Position numbers and translations under genes: made by a program
Part shown: positions 45,050-56,342 of the stretch, piece after piece
Position numbering within the stretch: position 1 is the first letter of the stretch
Layout of the letters: every line of letters begins with the position of its first letter
Notes under the pieces: model-generated
Database searches by the model: none
What the model was told of the DNA's origin: nothing
The model's input: only the letters and a program-made list of their open reading frames with translations
Assembly (NCBI RefSeq): GCF_030272615.1
Contig: NC_081412.1
Location: 539,985,835 to 540,043,334, forward strand
Length of the DNA: 57,500 bases
Direction of reading: 5' to 3'
Source: Cryptomeria japonica
Taxonomy: Eukaryota > Streptophyta > Pinopsida > Cupressales > Cupressaceae

Positions 45050-45310
45050 TCAAGTCTCTTGAAGAATAAGGTCTGCAACAGAATGTCCATTCTTTTGAAT
45101 GTCATCTTCTATCATCCACATGGTATCTTCATTAGGTAGGCCACTCCACTTGACAAGATACTCCTTATATGTCTTCTTTCTAGTCGTCTTGACTACCTTG
45201 GTGTCCAAGATGCTCTCCAACTTCAAGGGTTGGCTAGGTGGTAGATCCTTGACCCAACCTTCATCTCCTTCTAATTGCCAACCTCCAACTAAACCTGCAA
45301 CATCACCTTT
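45050..45310 (-). pseudogene. Chromodomain of the chromovirus integrase
   Basis: The minus-strand frame reads 'ILDTKVVKTTRKKTYKEYL', then 'VKWSGLPNEDTMWMIEDD', and ends at a TGA (45,050-45,052). This is the classic chromodomain core (ILD-R..., EYLVKWxGxPxExxTW), with the last aromatic of the cage (usually TWE) as MWM. Chromodomains steer integration towards modified histones in chromoviruses. A stop separates it from the upstream GPY part (FNVSDLFP-stop at 45,311). Confidence 0.85.
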
Positions 45311-46378
45311 TTAGGGAAACAAATCTGAAACATTGAAAATGGGTGATATTCTTAAGCCTTGAGGAAGTTCAATCTCATAGGCATTAGGACCAAACTTATG
45401 TACAATCCTACAAGGACCAATCTTCTTCATGAGTAACTTTTTTTGTTGCCCCTTAGGAAGTCTCTCCTTCTTGAAGTGTGTCATCACCAAGTCTCCCACC
45501 ATATACTGCACATCCCTCTTCTTCTCATTGACCTTCTCTTTGTACTTCTCAGTGTTCTTTTGGAGAGTTTATCTTACTCTATCATGGATGTCCTTCATAA
45601 TAAATGCAAAGTCTTCTCCCTGAGCACCCCTTCTCTCCAATCCTTGTAGATCTCTTAGTTATAGAATTCCTCTTGGATGAATCCCATAAAAAACCTCAAA
45701 AGGAATTCTTCATGTGCTTCTATTAACATAATCACTATAAGCAAATTTAGCTTGAGGGATGATTATATCCCAAGCTTCTCCATGTTGTTTTGTGAGACAT
45801 CTAAGAAAATTCCCCAATGATCTATTCACCACCTCACTTTGGCCATCAATCTGAGGGTGATAGGCTGATGTGAAGGACAATTGAGTACCCAACTTCTTCC
45901 ACAATGTATGCCAAAAGTGGCCCACAAACATAGTCCCTGTCAGTCACAATGTTGAGAGGTAAACCATGTATTCTAACAATTTCCTTGAAGAATAAGCCAG
46001 CAATATGGGAAGCATCATTAGTGCATTTACATGGGAAAAAGTGAGCCATCTTACTAAACCTATCTACCACAACAAAAATGTTGTCAAAGCCTCTTTGAGT
46101 CCTAGGAAGACCCAAAACAAAATCCATGTTGATACTCTCCCATGGTCTATTAGGAATAGGGAGTGGTTGATATAAACTTGCATTTGATGATGTTCCATTA
46201 GCCCTTTGGCATATGCTATAACTTTTAACAAACTTCTAGATATCTGATTGCAACTTCGGCCAAAAATAGAACCTCTTCACCTGTTCTAAGTTTTTATCAA
46301 GCCCAAAGTGACCTCCCAACTACCACAATGCTTCTCTTTGATAATATTCTCTCTCATGGAGCATCTAGGGACACACAA
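45311..46378 (-). pseudogene. Integrase of the chromovirus: HHCC finger, DDE core, GPY/F module
   Basis: From high to low coordinates. The zinc finger (about 46,215-46,350) shows 'EKHCGSLGGHFG' and '[13 protein letters not shown]', where the first Cys of CxxC is Tyr and a stop lies between. The catalytic core (46,127-45,710) shows 'MDFVLGLP' (first Asp), 'IVTDRDYV' (second Asp) and '[15 protein letters not shown]' (Glu), so all three acidic residues survive. They lie in two frames joined by a frameshift at about 45,930. The GPY/F module (45,511-45,311) shows 'VGDLVMTH', 'KIGPCRIVHKFGPNAYEIEL' and 'ISPIFNVSDLFP'. The enzyme integrates the element's DNA; this copy cannot be translated through. 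Confidence 0.88.
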
Positions 46379-47731
46379 CTAGCTCCCTTTGAACAACAAC
46401 CCTTGCTGCAACAAAAAATCAGAAAAATTAGAATGATAAGAATCTGAAAATTGAGTGCAAACCTCATATATCTCATGAAAATATTCATTATCCTTGTACA
46501 TTTGCTTGAGGGAATCAATTCCCATACTTTGCAACTGAATTTCTTGCACCATGCACACCCTCCTACTTAATGCATCTACAACTTTATTGGTCTGCCCCTT
46601 CTTGTGTTCGATGGTAAATGTGTAGGCTTGAAGATGTTCAACCCACTTCATATGCTTGTGACTAAGATTCTCCTGGCCATTCAAAAAATGGAGAGCATGA
46701 TTGTCAATATAAACAATGAATTCTTTAGGTAAAAGGTAATGTCGCCATTTCTTCAAGGCTTGTACCATTTTATACAACTCCAAATCATATGTCGAATACT
46801 TCCTTTTAGTATCATTGATATTCTCACTAAAGAAAGCCACTGGTCTTCCCTCTTGACTCAAGATAGCCCCTATGGCAAGATTACTAGCATCACACTCCAC
46901 TGTGAACAACTTGTTAGAATCGGGTAAAACAAGAATGGGTTGTTGTGATACTCTCTTTTTTAGATATTCAAAAGATTCATTTTCTTTATTTGACGAAGAA
47001 AACATACACTTTTGACCTCCTTTGATTGTGTCTAGGATAGGTGCACATATATGACTGAAGTTTTTGATGAATTTTCTGTAAAATGTTTCCAACCCATGGA
47101 AACTTCTCACATCACCTACTATCTTGGGTGTTGGCCATGACAAGATAGCCTCCACCTTTGTTGGATCTATCTTTGAATCCCCCTTGGAGATTACAAAACC
47201 AAGGTAGACAAGCTCCTCCTTCATGAAGACACTCTTCTCCATGTTGACCATCAACTTTTCATCATGCAACTTCTTCAAAACCAGGTTCAAGTGCTCCAGA
47301 TGCTCCTCATTTGTCCTGCTAAACACAAGAATATCATCATGATAAATAACAACAAATTTACCAATGAAGTCCTTCAATACCTCATTCATGAGGTGCATAA
47401 AGGTGCTTGGGGCATTGGATAGCCCAAAAGGCATCACCATCCACTCATAGAGACCTTCATTTATCTTGAAGGTTGTCTTCCACTCATCCCCTTGCCTTAT
47501 TCTGATTTGATGATACCCACTCTTAAGATTAGTTTTGGATTAGTAGTAAGCCTCTCCCAAACAATCCATTAAGTCTTCAATTCTAGGCATAGGAAACCTA
47601 TATCTTATGGTAATCCCATTGATGGCCTTAGAATCAGTACAAAATCTTGGCCATTTTCCATCCTTTTTAGGTGCTAGGACTATTGGGACAGCACATGGAC
47701 TGAGACTCTTTCTCACCAACCCCTTATCCAA
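46379..47731 (-). pseudogene. Reverse transcriptase and RNase H of the chromovirus
   Basis: RT begins '[20 protein letters not shown]' (47,731) and '[20 protein letters not shown]'. A TAA at 47,540 follows. The usual 'LDLRSGYHQIRI' is 'TNLKSGYHQIRI', so the first catalytic Asp is Asn. The frame reopens to 47,440-46,379 with 'MPFGLSNAPSTF', and 'YHDDILVF' carries the two other Asp residues (His is unusual at x of YxDD). The connection and RNase H follow: 'FTVECDASNLAIGAILSQ', 'YSTYDLELYKMVQALKKW', 'YIDNHALHFL'. The RT copies RNA to DNA and RNase H removes the template. The Asp-to-Asn change alone should abolish polymerisation. Confidence 0.93.
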
Positions 47732-47996
47732 TAATTCTTACACTTGCTTGGCAATCTCCTCATTCTGAGATGGAGTCATCTTATAGGTTGGTTGGTTTGG
47801 CAATGTAGACCCTGGTATGAATTCAAACTGATGGCTTGTGTCCCTAATGGGTGGCAAAGTGTTAGGCATTTCCTCTGGCCATTATACTCTTATACCTATC
47901 CAACTATTACTGCACCTCCTTGGAAATTTCTTCCTTACCGTGATTAGGCACATTAGGACTATTTTTGGGCTTCAAAATTAGAGCATACCCAGAGGT

Positions 47997-48467
47997 TCAT
48001 TCTTCCTTTAGGATGTCTAGAAACTCTTTTCCACTTACTAACATGACACTTGACCCAATGTTCTTATCCACACTCTCATTCGGTAAAGGATCCATCTTGT
48101 ACTTTTTCCCATTTTTGGTTATGAGAAAGGAGTTGGTTTTCCCATCATGTTGGGATTGTACATCATGTTGGGATTGTCCTAACAATAGATGACAAGCATC
48201 CATGGGGATCACATCACCCAATATTCTTTCCTTATGCTCCCCTATCTCAAACTCTACCCGAGATTATTCATCCACCAAGACTTGTTGCCCCTTATTAAAC
48301 CATGACACCTTATAAGGGTTAGCATGAGGTAACCTTTTCAACTTTAATTTGTCCACCATCTCTATGGAAACCAAATTTTTAATAGAACCTAAATCAACTA
48401 TTACCTTACATATCTTACCATAGGCCTTACATGTGGTTCTGAATAATGTCTTCCTCTGAGGGGGTTC
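47997..48467 (-). pseudogene. Aspartic protease of the chromovirus
   Basis: The frame from the left edge of the inserted LTR (48,467) to 48,264 contains 'KVIVDLGSIKNLVS', the retropepsin active site where D-S/T-G-S is expected; here Ser/Thr is Leu. After a stop the second half reads 'GDVIPMDACHLLLGQ' (the ILG-type motif near the C-terminus). This is followed by a duplicated 'QSQHDV', from an 18-bp tandem duplication at about 48,143-48,178. The protease would process the polyprotein; this copy is inactive. Confidence 0.8.
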
Positions 48468-49831
48468 TGTTAGCACATATTTTTACCAAATATTTTATGC
48501 TATATAGAGGTCTTTTTCTTTTATCATATGAGCATTTATTATTGGTTTGCATGTGCACGAACCTTATTGGCACAAGTAAAGTTCTCTAGGGATCAGTTGT
48601 CTCAAGAATATCAAGGTATCACTTGGGCACACTAAGGGCATGCACTAAGTATAGAATGCACAAGGAATCCATTATGGAGGCATTTTGTCAGCAGAGAAGT
48701 CATTATGGTATGATCCAATATTGTCTTCTAATATGTATTAGACCCTGTGAGAATAGTGGGGATCACTAATATTCAACAATGATGGTCCATCTGTGCTAAA
48801 TTGCAAAGTTTCAATCATCGGCATAAGTAGTCTCGATGAAATAGTGTAGGCGAGCAAGAGAAGGAGTATCGGCATAACTTATACCAATGAAACAGCATGC
48901 GGATACTTTGGAGGGTTTAAAAAATACTCACCATGGTGCGCACTCTTGAGAAAGACATGTCATCGGGATAGCTTGTTCCGATGAAATAGAAGGCGGTTGT
49001 TTTCCTATCGGCTTGTATTGTCTTATCAGCAAAGTGAAGAAATTGCTATACCGATAACCTATGAAATCATCAGTATAACTTATAATGGTATGGCAAAGTT
49101 TATCATATAGTATCGAGAGATCGGAAGTAATGAGAAAGTTTTATCCCAATACCCGATGACTAAAGGAAACTGAAGGCGAGCCCATCGAAAAAAAGAACCT
49201 TATCGGAGTAGTGCAAAAATAGCCAGACCGATCCCCGATGACATGGAGAATCAGAAGGCGGAGCTATCGGTATTACCTATACCGATAAAACAAACTTAGA
49301 AGCATAAAACACAAAAGGGCATTGGGAACTCATCGGGACTTCAGGAGGAATAGAAAAAGGCTATTCTGACCCCCGATGAAGATAGAAGCACTTGCGGAGG
49401 CATCAGTGTGAGTTATACTGATAAAGAAAGCATCTAATGAGTATTCATCGGGACATCGGAAGAAGAACTTTTATGTTATGCTGAAACCCGATAGGACTGT
49501 TTAGGCAAATAGTAAGTGCGAGGAGTTCCTCGGGATAATTTATGTCGATAACACAGTGGTCTTAGTCAGAATGCAGATTGAAATATTGAGATCATTAGGG
49601 CATCGGATGGACATGAAATAAACTATGCTGACACCCTATGAGTTAAATAAAAGGAAACCAAAGGCGAATGCATCGAGGAGAGTTGTGTCGATGGAGCATT
49701 GAAACAAAAGGCAAAGCCGAGACTGCAGTGATGCCCATCGGGATAAAGAAAGAATTGATATCTCAAGACCTGAGAAGTGGGTCGGGATAGCTTGTGTCGA
49801 TCAAAAAGAAAAGAGCAGTAAAGTCATAACA
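48468..49831 (+). repeat. LTR built largely of ATCGG...CCGAT repeats
   Basis: It starts TGTTAGCACATATTT and ends AGTCATAACA; the two ends form the short inverted repeat TGTTA/TAACA. From about 48,815 on, variants of CATCGGGATAGCTTGTTCCG and of CCCCGATGAC...GAAGGCGAGC recur at least a dozen times (for example 48,970, 49,201, 49,262, 49,330, 49,446, 49,528, 49,736, 49,781). The assignment as an LTR rests on the ends and on the adjoining primer site, since the partner is missing. Confidence 0.65.
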
Positions 49832-49833
49832 AC

Positions 49834-49848
49834 TGGCGCCAAACATTT
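49834..49848 (+). other. Putative primer-binding site
   Basis: TGGCGCCAAACATTT follows the LTR end after two bases. TGGCGCC starts are used by several plant gypsy elements; I cannot name the tRNA. Confidence 0.5.
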
Positions 49849-50125
49849 GAATCATCGGGAGGAGTCTCGCCGATTAGTCGTTGGATGTCTTGATGAAGAA
49901 GAACTGACAAAATGGTTTCCATTAAATGCATCAATTGAGTAGATCCATTGCCACACAAAGAAAATCCATCAAGATTTGCAATAATCAATTTCAAGATTGG
50001 ACTCCTTGGGACATATAACCAGTATTGCAGACCAGTTTTTCTCATGAAGTTATTGCAGAAAGATATCAAGTGCCTATTGAGAAAATTTCTGAGTTACTAA
50101 GCATAGAGTGAAGGAATTTGCTGAG

Positions 50126-52609
50126 ATGGAGGGGTCAAGCTCAAAAGGGAATCGAAAGGTTACCGAAATATCCAGTACCATGGCAAAGAAATCAAAGGGT
50201 GAGATCAGTGAGGTCCGAAGAAAGTTAAATTAGGACATGATAGACCAAATGGGATCTCCATGAGCCAAGTCATGTAGAGCTAAGGTAAATTTGCCTATCC
50301 GCGACCAATTGGAGGATAGATACAGAGAAATTGGAGATGTATTTACCATAGTGCAAGGGCACGAGTTTTTCCTTTTCCATTACTTCCGTTGGGATGAGCC
50401 CATGCCAATTTCAAACCCATGGAAAACTGGTCTAGGAAAACTTGTAGTACCCAATGTGTTTGTGAATATTGATTTGTTGAATCTTTTAGTAAGACATTAT
50501 GATGCAAACAAGCGATGCATTATGTTGCCTGATGGGACTTCTCTAGTGCACTTTGCAAAGGCTACAATTTAGGAAGTTTTTGAAGTAGATTTGGAGGTGG
50601 ATGTGCCTTTGTCTTTTGTAGATTTAGAAGAGGAGTACAAGAAGATGGACACTACATACTAGGGCTGGAACCTCGTTGTCCACAAAGCAAAGAAGGGGAG
50701 ACTAACAGAGGAAGATGATCCTCCTTATGACATGACTATTTTCAAGAAGTATTTGCAATATACATAAATTGCATGTGGTCAGGTGGGAGGAGTTGAAGCT
50801 CCTGATGTGGCAAACATAGGACCATTGGTTCTAGTAGCAGAAGTTCAGAGGCATGAGCCTAGGGTTTTTGACTTTGCTTCATACCTAGTACACAGATTGC
50901 ATGAAGGTTTCTTGAACCTGAAGAATAATCCAGACAAATATTTCAAGCACTATTCATTGTTGATGCATATTTTTTTATTTTATGGGAAACTTAGAGGGTT
51001 GTGGCCAGAAGAATTGAATGTAAATACAGTTGGGAAGGATGGAAAGGAGCAACCAGTGCAAATATGGGTTTCCCTTTGGGATTACAGATTTGTGAATTCC
51101 CATTACCTCAAATTTGAGGAATTCTTTGTCAAACCAATTTTCTTTATTTTTGGTGAGCCTCGACAAGGATCATTTTTAGAGGAGGTCAATAAGTTTCTTA
51201 GGCCTCATGAGCACCAAAATCCAAAGGTCAATCACAATAGGGGTGATTGGTACTCATGCCAAAATTTCACTTTTGTTCGATGCTATGGATTTGAGGGTTA
51301 TCCATATGTGCTACCAAAGCCTGCACCAGACAGGATTGCCTTCTTGGAAATTGTAAGGCAGTTAAGTGTGTCTAATGCTAAACATTTTGGAGGAGCACAC
51401 AAGCAAGTTTTCCTCCCTGGCACACTTCACTTTCAGGATTTTAAAATTGTATCAACCAAGGCATATGATGCCATTGACAAGAAGTTGGTGGATGAATACA
51501 ACTTATTTTAGCATACATCTAAAATACACTATGATCCTGAAGGTTACATCCATTCAAGCAGGAAAAGACAAGAGTTGGGAGACTAATTCCATCAGGAAGA
51601 TGAATTTGAAGATATGTGCAAAAATAAGGAGGTGGAAGAGCTTGCAGAAGTTATGGGGACCTTGGAAAAGAAGCTAGAGGAAATAAAGCAGAGACTGGAA
51701 AGGATGGAGAGAGAACCAGCCCAAAGTGATTCAGGGGAAAATGAAGTAGTCTCCAAGCTCTGTGCACCTCAGAAGGAGAAGGACTCAGAAGCACAGAATA
51801 GACTTATTGCTGCCCTAAATGTAGAAACAAATGAAAGAATGCCAAAGCATGTTTCTTTTGTATCTGATGATCAATTCACTAAGTCTAAGGAATTCAAATC
51901 ATTCTTGTACCACTTCAAGGGTAAGAAATTAAGGGAAGCAGCACCAAACGTTACCCCTGAGAATGAAGCAAAAATGATGAAGAGGTTGAAGAAAGACATT
52001 GACACAGAAGTTGAGGCTATGACCCCGTAAAAGGGCAGGCAATTGCTAGTAGAGGCAGGAATAATTGTGTTTCAAGGATGGGACCTGAGTGCTTCATTCA
52101 TTTTTTATTCTTTGTTACATTCAGATAATAAGGATATGAAATTGAATATCCAAGGAGTGCAAGATATTTTTATTGGATCAAGATATGATCCAAAGGAGAA
52201 ATAAATGTTATTGTGGGACTTATATCCTCCTAACAAAAGGCCAAAAATCACTGATGTAGATAAAGCTTTTGGTCATATGATGACTTTGAAAGTTGGAGAA
52301 GTAGATCCCGTGGTCACAGCTGACATGGGTATTAATATTTCAAAATTCAATAAGGCCCAAATGAAACATGAGATAACGGAGAAGAATAAGTGTAAGGCTC
52401 TATATGAAGAGACCCTTAAGAGGAGTGGGCACCCAGTTGCCCAAATCACAGACTCAGGAGGCCAATGGAAGAAAAAAATTGAAAAACTATCTTACGAACA
52501 CAATAAGTTGAAAAAGGAGGTGAGAAGTGTAACGCGTGCTAGAATTCATTCTTCAAATAAACAAAGCTATCAATTAGAAGCACTAGGGAAATCACGAATC
52601 CCTATCTAA
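50126..52609 (+). pseudogene. Single long ORF of unknown function, disabled by stops only
   Basis: One frame runs 828 codons from the ATG at 50,126 to the TAA at 52,607. It has nine internal stops (50,231; 50,261; 50,570; 50,660; 50,765; 51,509; 51,584; 52,028; 52,202) and no frameshift that I can detect. The first 460 codons look globular ('FFLFHYFRWDEPMPISNPWK', 'MLPDGTSLVHFAKATI', 'RVFDFASYLVHRLHEGFLNL', 'WVSLWDYRFVNSHYLKFEEF', 'KQVFLPGTLHFQDFK'). The rest is charged and coiled-coil-like ('EEIKQRLERMEREPAQS'). No enzyme motif is seen. The general style recalls plant retrotransposon-associated 'mobile-domain' type proteins, but I cannot assign a family. It may be a gag analogue. Confidence 0.65.
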
Positions 52610-53783
52610 TCAACAAATCTAACAAACTAGACAATGAAAAGATACAATATCAAGAAATAAGAATTAAGATTGAAATCAATTAAAGCTCCCTATCCCAAGA
52701 TTGCATATTGCTTCCATTGCTCTTCTCCTCTTCATGGTATGATGGCTCTCAGATATTGCATTGGTAACCTGCAAGTGACACAAAGATTCAAAGTTCGTGA
52801 TTGTTCAAAATGGAGATTGGATGCTCAATTTATAGATAATTGGAGAAGATTGATTGAAAGGTGGAACAGAATGATCAAGAGGTGTGAACTCGGGTGAGCT
52901 CAAATGCAAGTTGATAGTTGAACTGTTGATTGTAGGAGTGAAACACAATAGATTGAATAGACTAATTGAGTCAACTGATTGAGAAAAAGCTTACTGAAGG
53001 AAGAAAAAGAATGATTGGTGGAAATAAAGAAGATGACATAGAGAGCTTAATTTAGAAAAAGCTAACTGAAAGATGGAAATAGAAGTTGAAGAGATAAATG
53101 ATTTAATTAATTAATTTAGCATGTGCTTGCATTTAGATTTAGATTATTAATTTAATCTTTGCATGAGATATTATTCAAATAATTGAATTTATTAATTCAA
53201 TTTAGCATTTGAATATATTTAAAACTTGGCTTTGATTTTCAATTTGGTTTTTTAAATCATGCACATGTAATGAATTTGGAAGAAATTAGTAGAATATGAG
53301 AAATTAAATGAAATTAGAATTTGGAGATTTGGAAATGGAAGAATTAATTAGTTAATTAAATAATTTAAAGAAACTATTTAATTACTTTAGAAATGGAATT
53401 TAATTCAATAATAAAGATTATTTAATTTAAAGGAATTAAATCACAATTAATTAAATAATTAATATTTAATTAATATTTAGAAGAGGGTTGAATGATTAGA
53501 TGATTAGAGATAGAAATTGAATAATTAATTAGTAATTTATTTAAATAATGAAGATTATTTAAATTGAGGAATTAATCAGAATTAATTAAATAATAAATAT
53601 CTAATTAATATTTAGAAAATTAAAATGATTAAATGATGAAAGAATAGAATAATTAGTAAGATGATGAGGAAATATGAAATTAGAAGAAATAGATAATTAA
53701 CTTAATTAAATAATTAAGGAATTATTTAATCAATTAGACGAATAATTAGTACATGATCAATGAGGCATTTTTAGGTGCCTACA
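52610..53783 (-). repeat. LTR (TGTAGGCACC family) of the rightmost element; left end uncertain
   Basis: On the minus strand it starts TGTAGGCACCTAAAAATGCC at 53,783. Several AATTAATTAAATAA blocks follow, as in the LTRs at 387 and 14,225. The left boundary cannot be fixed; it lies somewhere after 52,500, where the long ORF of the preceding element loses its character. No coding signal is seen inside. Confidence 0.65.
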
Positions 53784-53800
53784 TTTGCCCCTCTTTGAGA
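53784..53800 (-). other. Polypurine tract
   Basis: TCTCAAAGAGGGGCAAA on the minus strand directly precedes the LTR start. It is the counterpart of 371-386 and shows that this is a 3' LTR of a minus-strand element. Confidence 0.8.
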
Positions 53801-56342
53801 CAATGTCGAAATGACGTTGTTTCAAAGAAAACAAAAAATTGCCCCAGTATGCCCCGATGACACTTAGGGTGTAATGCCCCCTCGAGAGATTGTTTGTGCA
53901 TTAAAGACGTGAATGATCTCTCGAAAAAAAAAAGACTGTGAGATTAAAGATAGAAGAATGGTTAGTTGATTAGAGATAGAGATAGGTGATGTGAAGATGA
54001 TATTGAGATAGAATATGAGAGAACAGATTGATGAAATAGAATAATGTTAGACGATATAAAATGATTTAGAAAGAGATGATGAGAAAAGAATCAGTAAACT
54101 AGCAATAAACATATGAGATGATAATGAGAATGAAATTGAAAGAATCACGAACTTGTGTCACATATTTTATTGCATTAATATATATTCATCACTAAGCCTT
54201 ATTATTTGAGCAATGAAGCTTAGCACATTAGGGTATAAGGAACCAAGATGTAAAGATATCTCATTGAAGAAACAAACATGTAGCAGACAAGCAGCAAACA
54301 AATAAAAAGATAATGCCCATCATGGCTCCTCTAGTCACGTGTGGACATCCTTGAGTAGCATAGGAACATAATCTGTCACCAATTGATAAAAGATAAAGAC
54401 TGACCTGGACAAAATTCAGCAGCTATACTGACCTTGTGCCTTCGTTCTCAGTTGTTTGATGTGATGGTTGATAATGTCTGATCTCAGAAAGTTGCGGACC
54501 CTGTTTAAGACTGGCCTGTCTGATTTCGAGTGTATCCTCTTCTGTTTAAGACAAGATAATGATCACTTTGATATGGATATGATACGATTGATAAGATAGT
54601 TTGATCAGTTGATTGCAGATGTTTGACTGGATAGTCGTATCCTTTGTTAACTTCGTGCGAAGTGTTTGCTAGATATCTACTAGGGTATTTGTTTTTCACA
54701 AGACATTTTATTGCAAGTTTTTCTGATTGATTGATTTTTTATTTTGAGTTCTTTTCCAAGAGCTTTTTCGATGTTTTTGGATTATGTAGATAGATTTTTG
54801 AATGTTTTTGTTTGATTTTCTCAGAATTGTATATGGATGTTTTTGGTATTTTATGGTTTTTAATGTTTTTGAATTTTGAGTTTTCCATTGTTTTTGAATT
54901 TTGAATTTTTCATTGTTTTTGAATTTTGAGTTTTCCAATGTTTTTGGATTTTGTTGAAGGACATTATATGATTTTTATGATTTTTTCAAGACTTTATACG
55001 GTTTTTTTTGGATTTTTTCAGGACTTTATATGATTTTTTGGATTTTTTCAGTTATGCCCCTAGTGTGCAGACCTGTATGACATGATGATCAGCAAAATGT
55101 ATGTGGAGACAAATGAATTTTTGACATGACCTATGTGAATGCAATGTGCAGCATGAAGATGCATTTCCTATTTGAACAAGGTTGACTGTGTTTGTTTTTG
55201 CATTTGAATACACCAATTGAAATGGAGGTGCAAAACATTTCATAGATAAGCGGTCGATCGATCTCTAAGGCCCTTCAGATCATTCATTTCAACACACTTA
55301 GTGACTAGGATTTACAAATGGAGATGCGGAAAACTTCCCCATTGGTTCTTGAAACTTTGGTCTTCTTTTGCCCATGTGTGTGCAGATGAGTTAATTCTTG
55401 CTCTTGTGTTCACTAAAGATCCTTAGCATCCTATACGACTAGCTACATGGATTATTCTAACTTCAAAAGCAACCCGAATAGAGCCTCACTACCAGCAAGC
55501 CTTGAGAGCTCCGACGAGGTTATAGACTATAATTTCTCAAATATTGTTCCATTGTCAGTAGGCGTTCATAGCCCTGGTGGAGTTACTTGCATGTTCCCAT
55601 AGTCAAGCTTTTTTATCGCATTTGTATACATGATATTTCAGTTATATATCATTGCTCTTTTGCCTTGAGATGGATATTTGGCATAGCTCTTTTTATTTTT
55701 ATTTTTTGTTATTTTCTTGCCTTAACTTTGAAGTAATGAAACCTACTTGGGTGTGACAATTATAGCAGTGCTGAAGTAGAATTTTAGATTTTTCACTAGT
55801 CATATGATCAACTAGGTGTCTAGAGTGAATTAGAGATTTATTGTGTTTTGAGATATAGCAATTGATAGATTTTAGGTTAACAAGTCTCAAATAGTGAAAT
55901 CACTACCCAACAATAAGTAAAGTGTCGTCATAGGGTAATGTTGAAAATGAATGACCTCAGGATCTCAAAGACTTCATGTCTGAATATCTAAGAAAGGAGA
56001 TGACCCTTGTTTCTCTTGAATTCAAACAAATAATAAACTTGGATAGTTGCCTTGTTTTATTGGCGTTGCTATATGAAAATGCAGAAACTTTGAGAATGCG
56101 ACTTTTGAATATGATGTTCTTAGAAAGAGACTATATGTGATGCAATGGTTTGGATAAAATAATATGAAATGCATAAATTAAAACCTAAACTGACCCAACC
56201 TTTAGGTATAATATTTGTGTAGGTAGTTCATTGGTCTTTGTTTGAAAAGTCGGATAAAGATGTGTTTTCCAATAGGATATAAAGACCCAGCTAAGTGTAT
56301 ATGTTCAGCATCTTCAATGTTGATTTTCTTATTTTTTGGATT
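53801..56342 (-). other. Long 3' non-coding internal region of the rightmost element
   Basis: Near the LTR the minus strand carries CACAATCTCTC-GAGGGGGCAT and CTTTGAAACAACGTCATTTC, shared with 271-386. A 25-bp repeat (TTTTTGAATTTTGAGTTTTCCATTG) occurs three times at about 54,864-54,945. Otherwise only short frames on both strands are seen, without domains. The length (about 2.5 kb) is unusual for a 3' untranslated part. Confidence 0.55.

Larger units (their letters stand above)
43406..48467 (-). mobile_element. Ty3/gypsy chromovirus, 5' end cut off by a later insertion
   Basis: Read on the minus strand, the order is protease, reverse transcriptase, RNase H, integrase with zinc finger and GPY module, chromodomain, LTR. 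This is the gypsy order, and the terminal chromodomain defines a chromovirus. The gag and 5' LTR are missing because the LTR of the next element begins at 48,468 within the protease reading. The element is dead: frameshifts, stops, and loss of catalytic and zinc-binding residues. No clear polypurine tract is visible between the stop codon (45,050) and the LTR start (45,026). Confidence 0.9.
48468..52609 (+). mobile_element. LTR retrotransposon inserted in the chromovirus; pol-less, 3' end lost
   Basis: A TGTTAGCAC...CATAACA LTR (48,468-49,831) is followed by a primer-binding-like TGGCGCCAAAC and one long plus-strand frame (50,126-52,609). No gag knuckle, protease, RT or integrase is seen before the sequence passes into the LTR of another element. 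No second LTR is present, so the end of the element is missing. The insertion point lies inside the chromovirus protease, which dates it later than that element. Confidence 0.7.

Noticed and set aside
45429-45649. Two plus-strand frames of 64-68 codons.
   Set aside because: They are shadows of the minus-strand integrase GPY region, whose motifs are clear.
48815-49880. ATCGG array considered as a CRISPR-like or satellite array.
   Set aside because: Units are not of constant length or spacing, there are no unique spacers, and the setting is a plant LTR.
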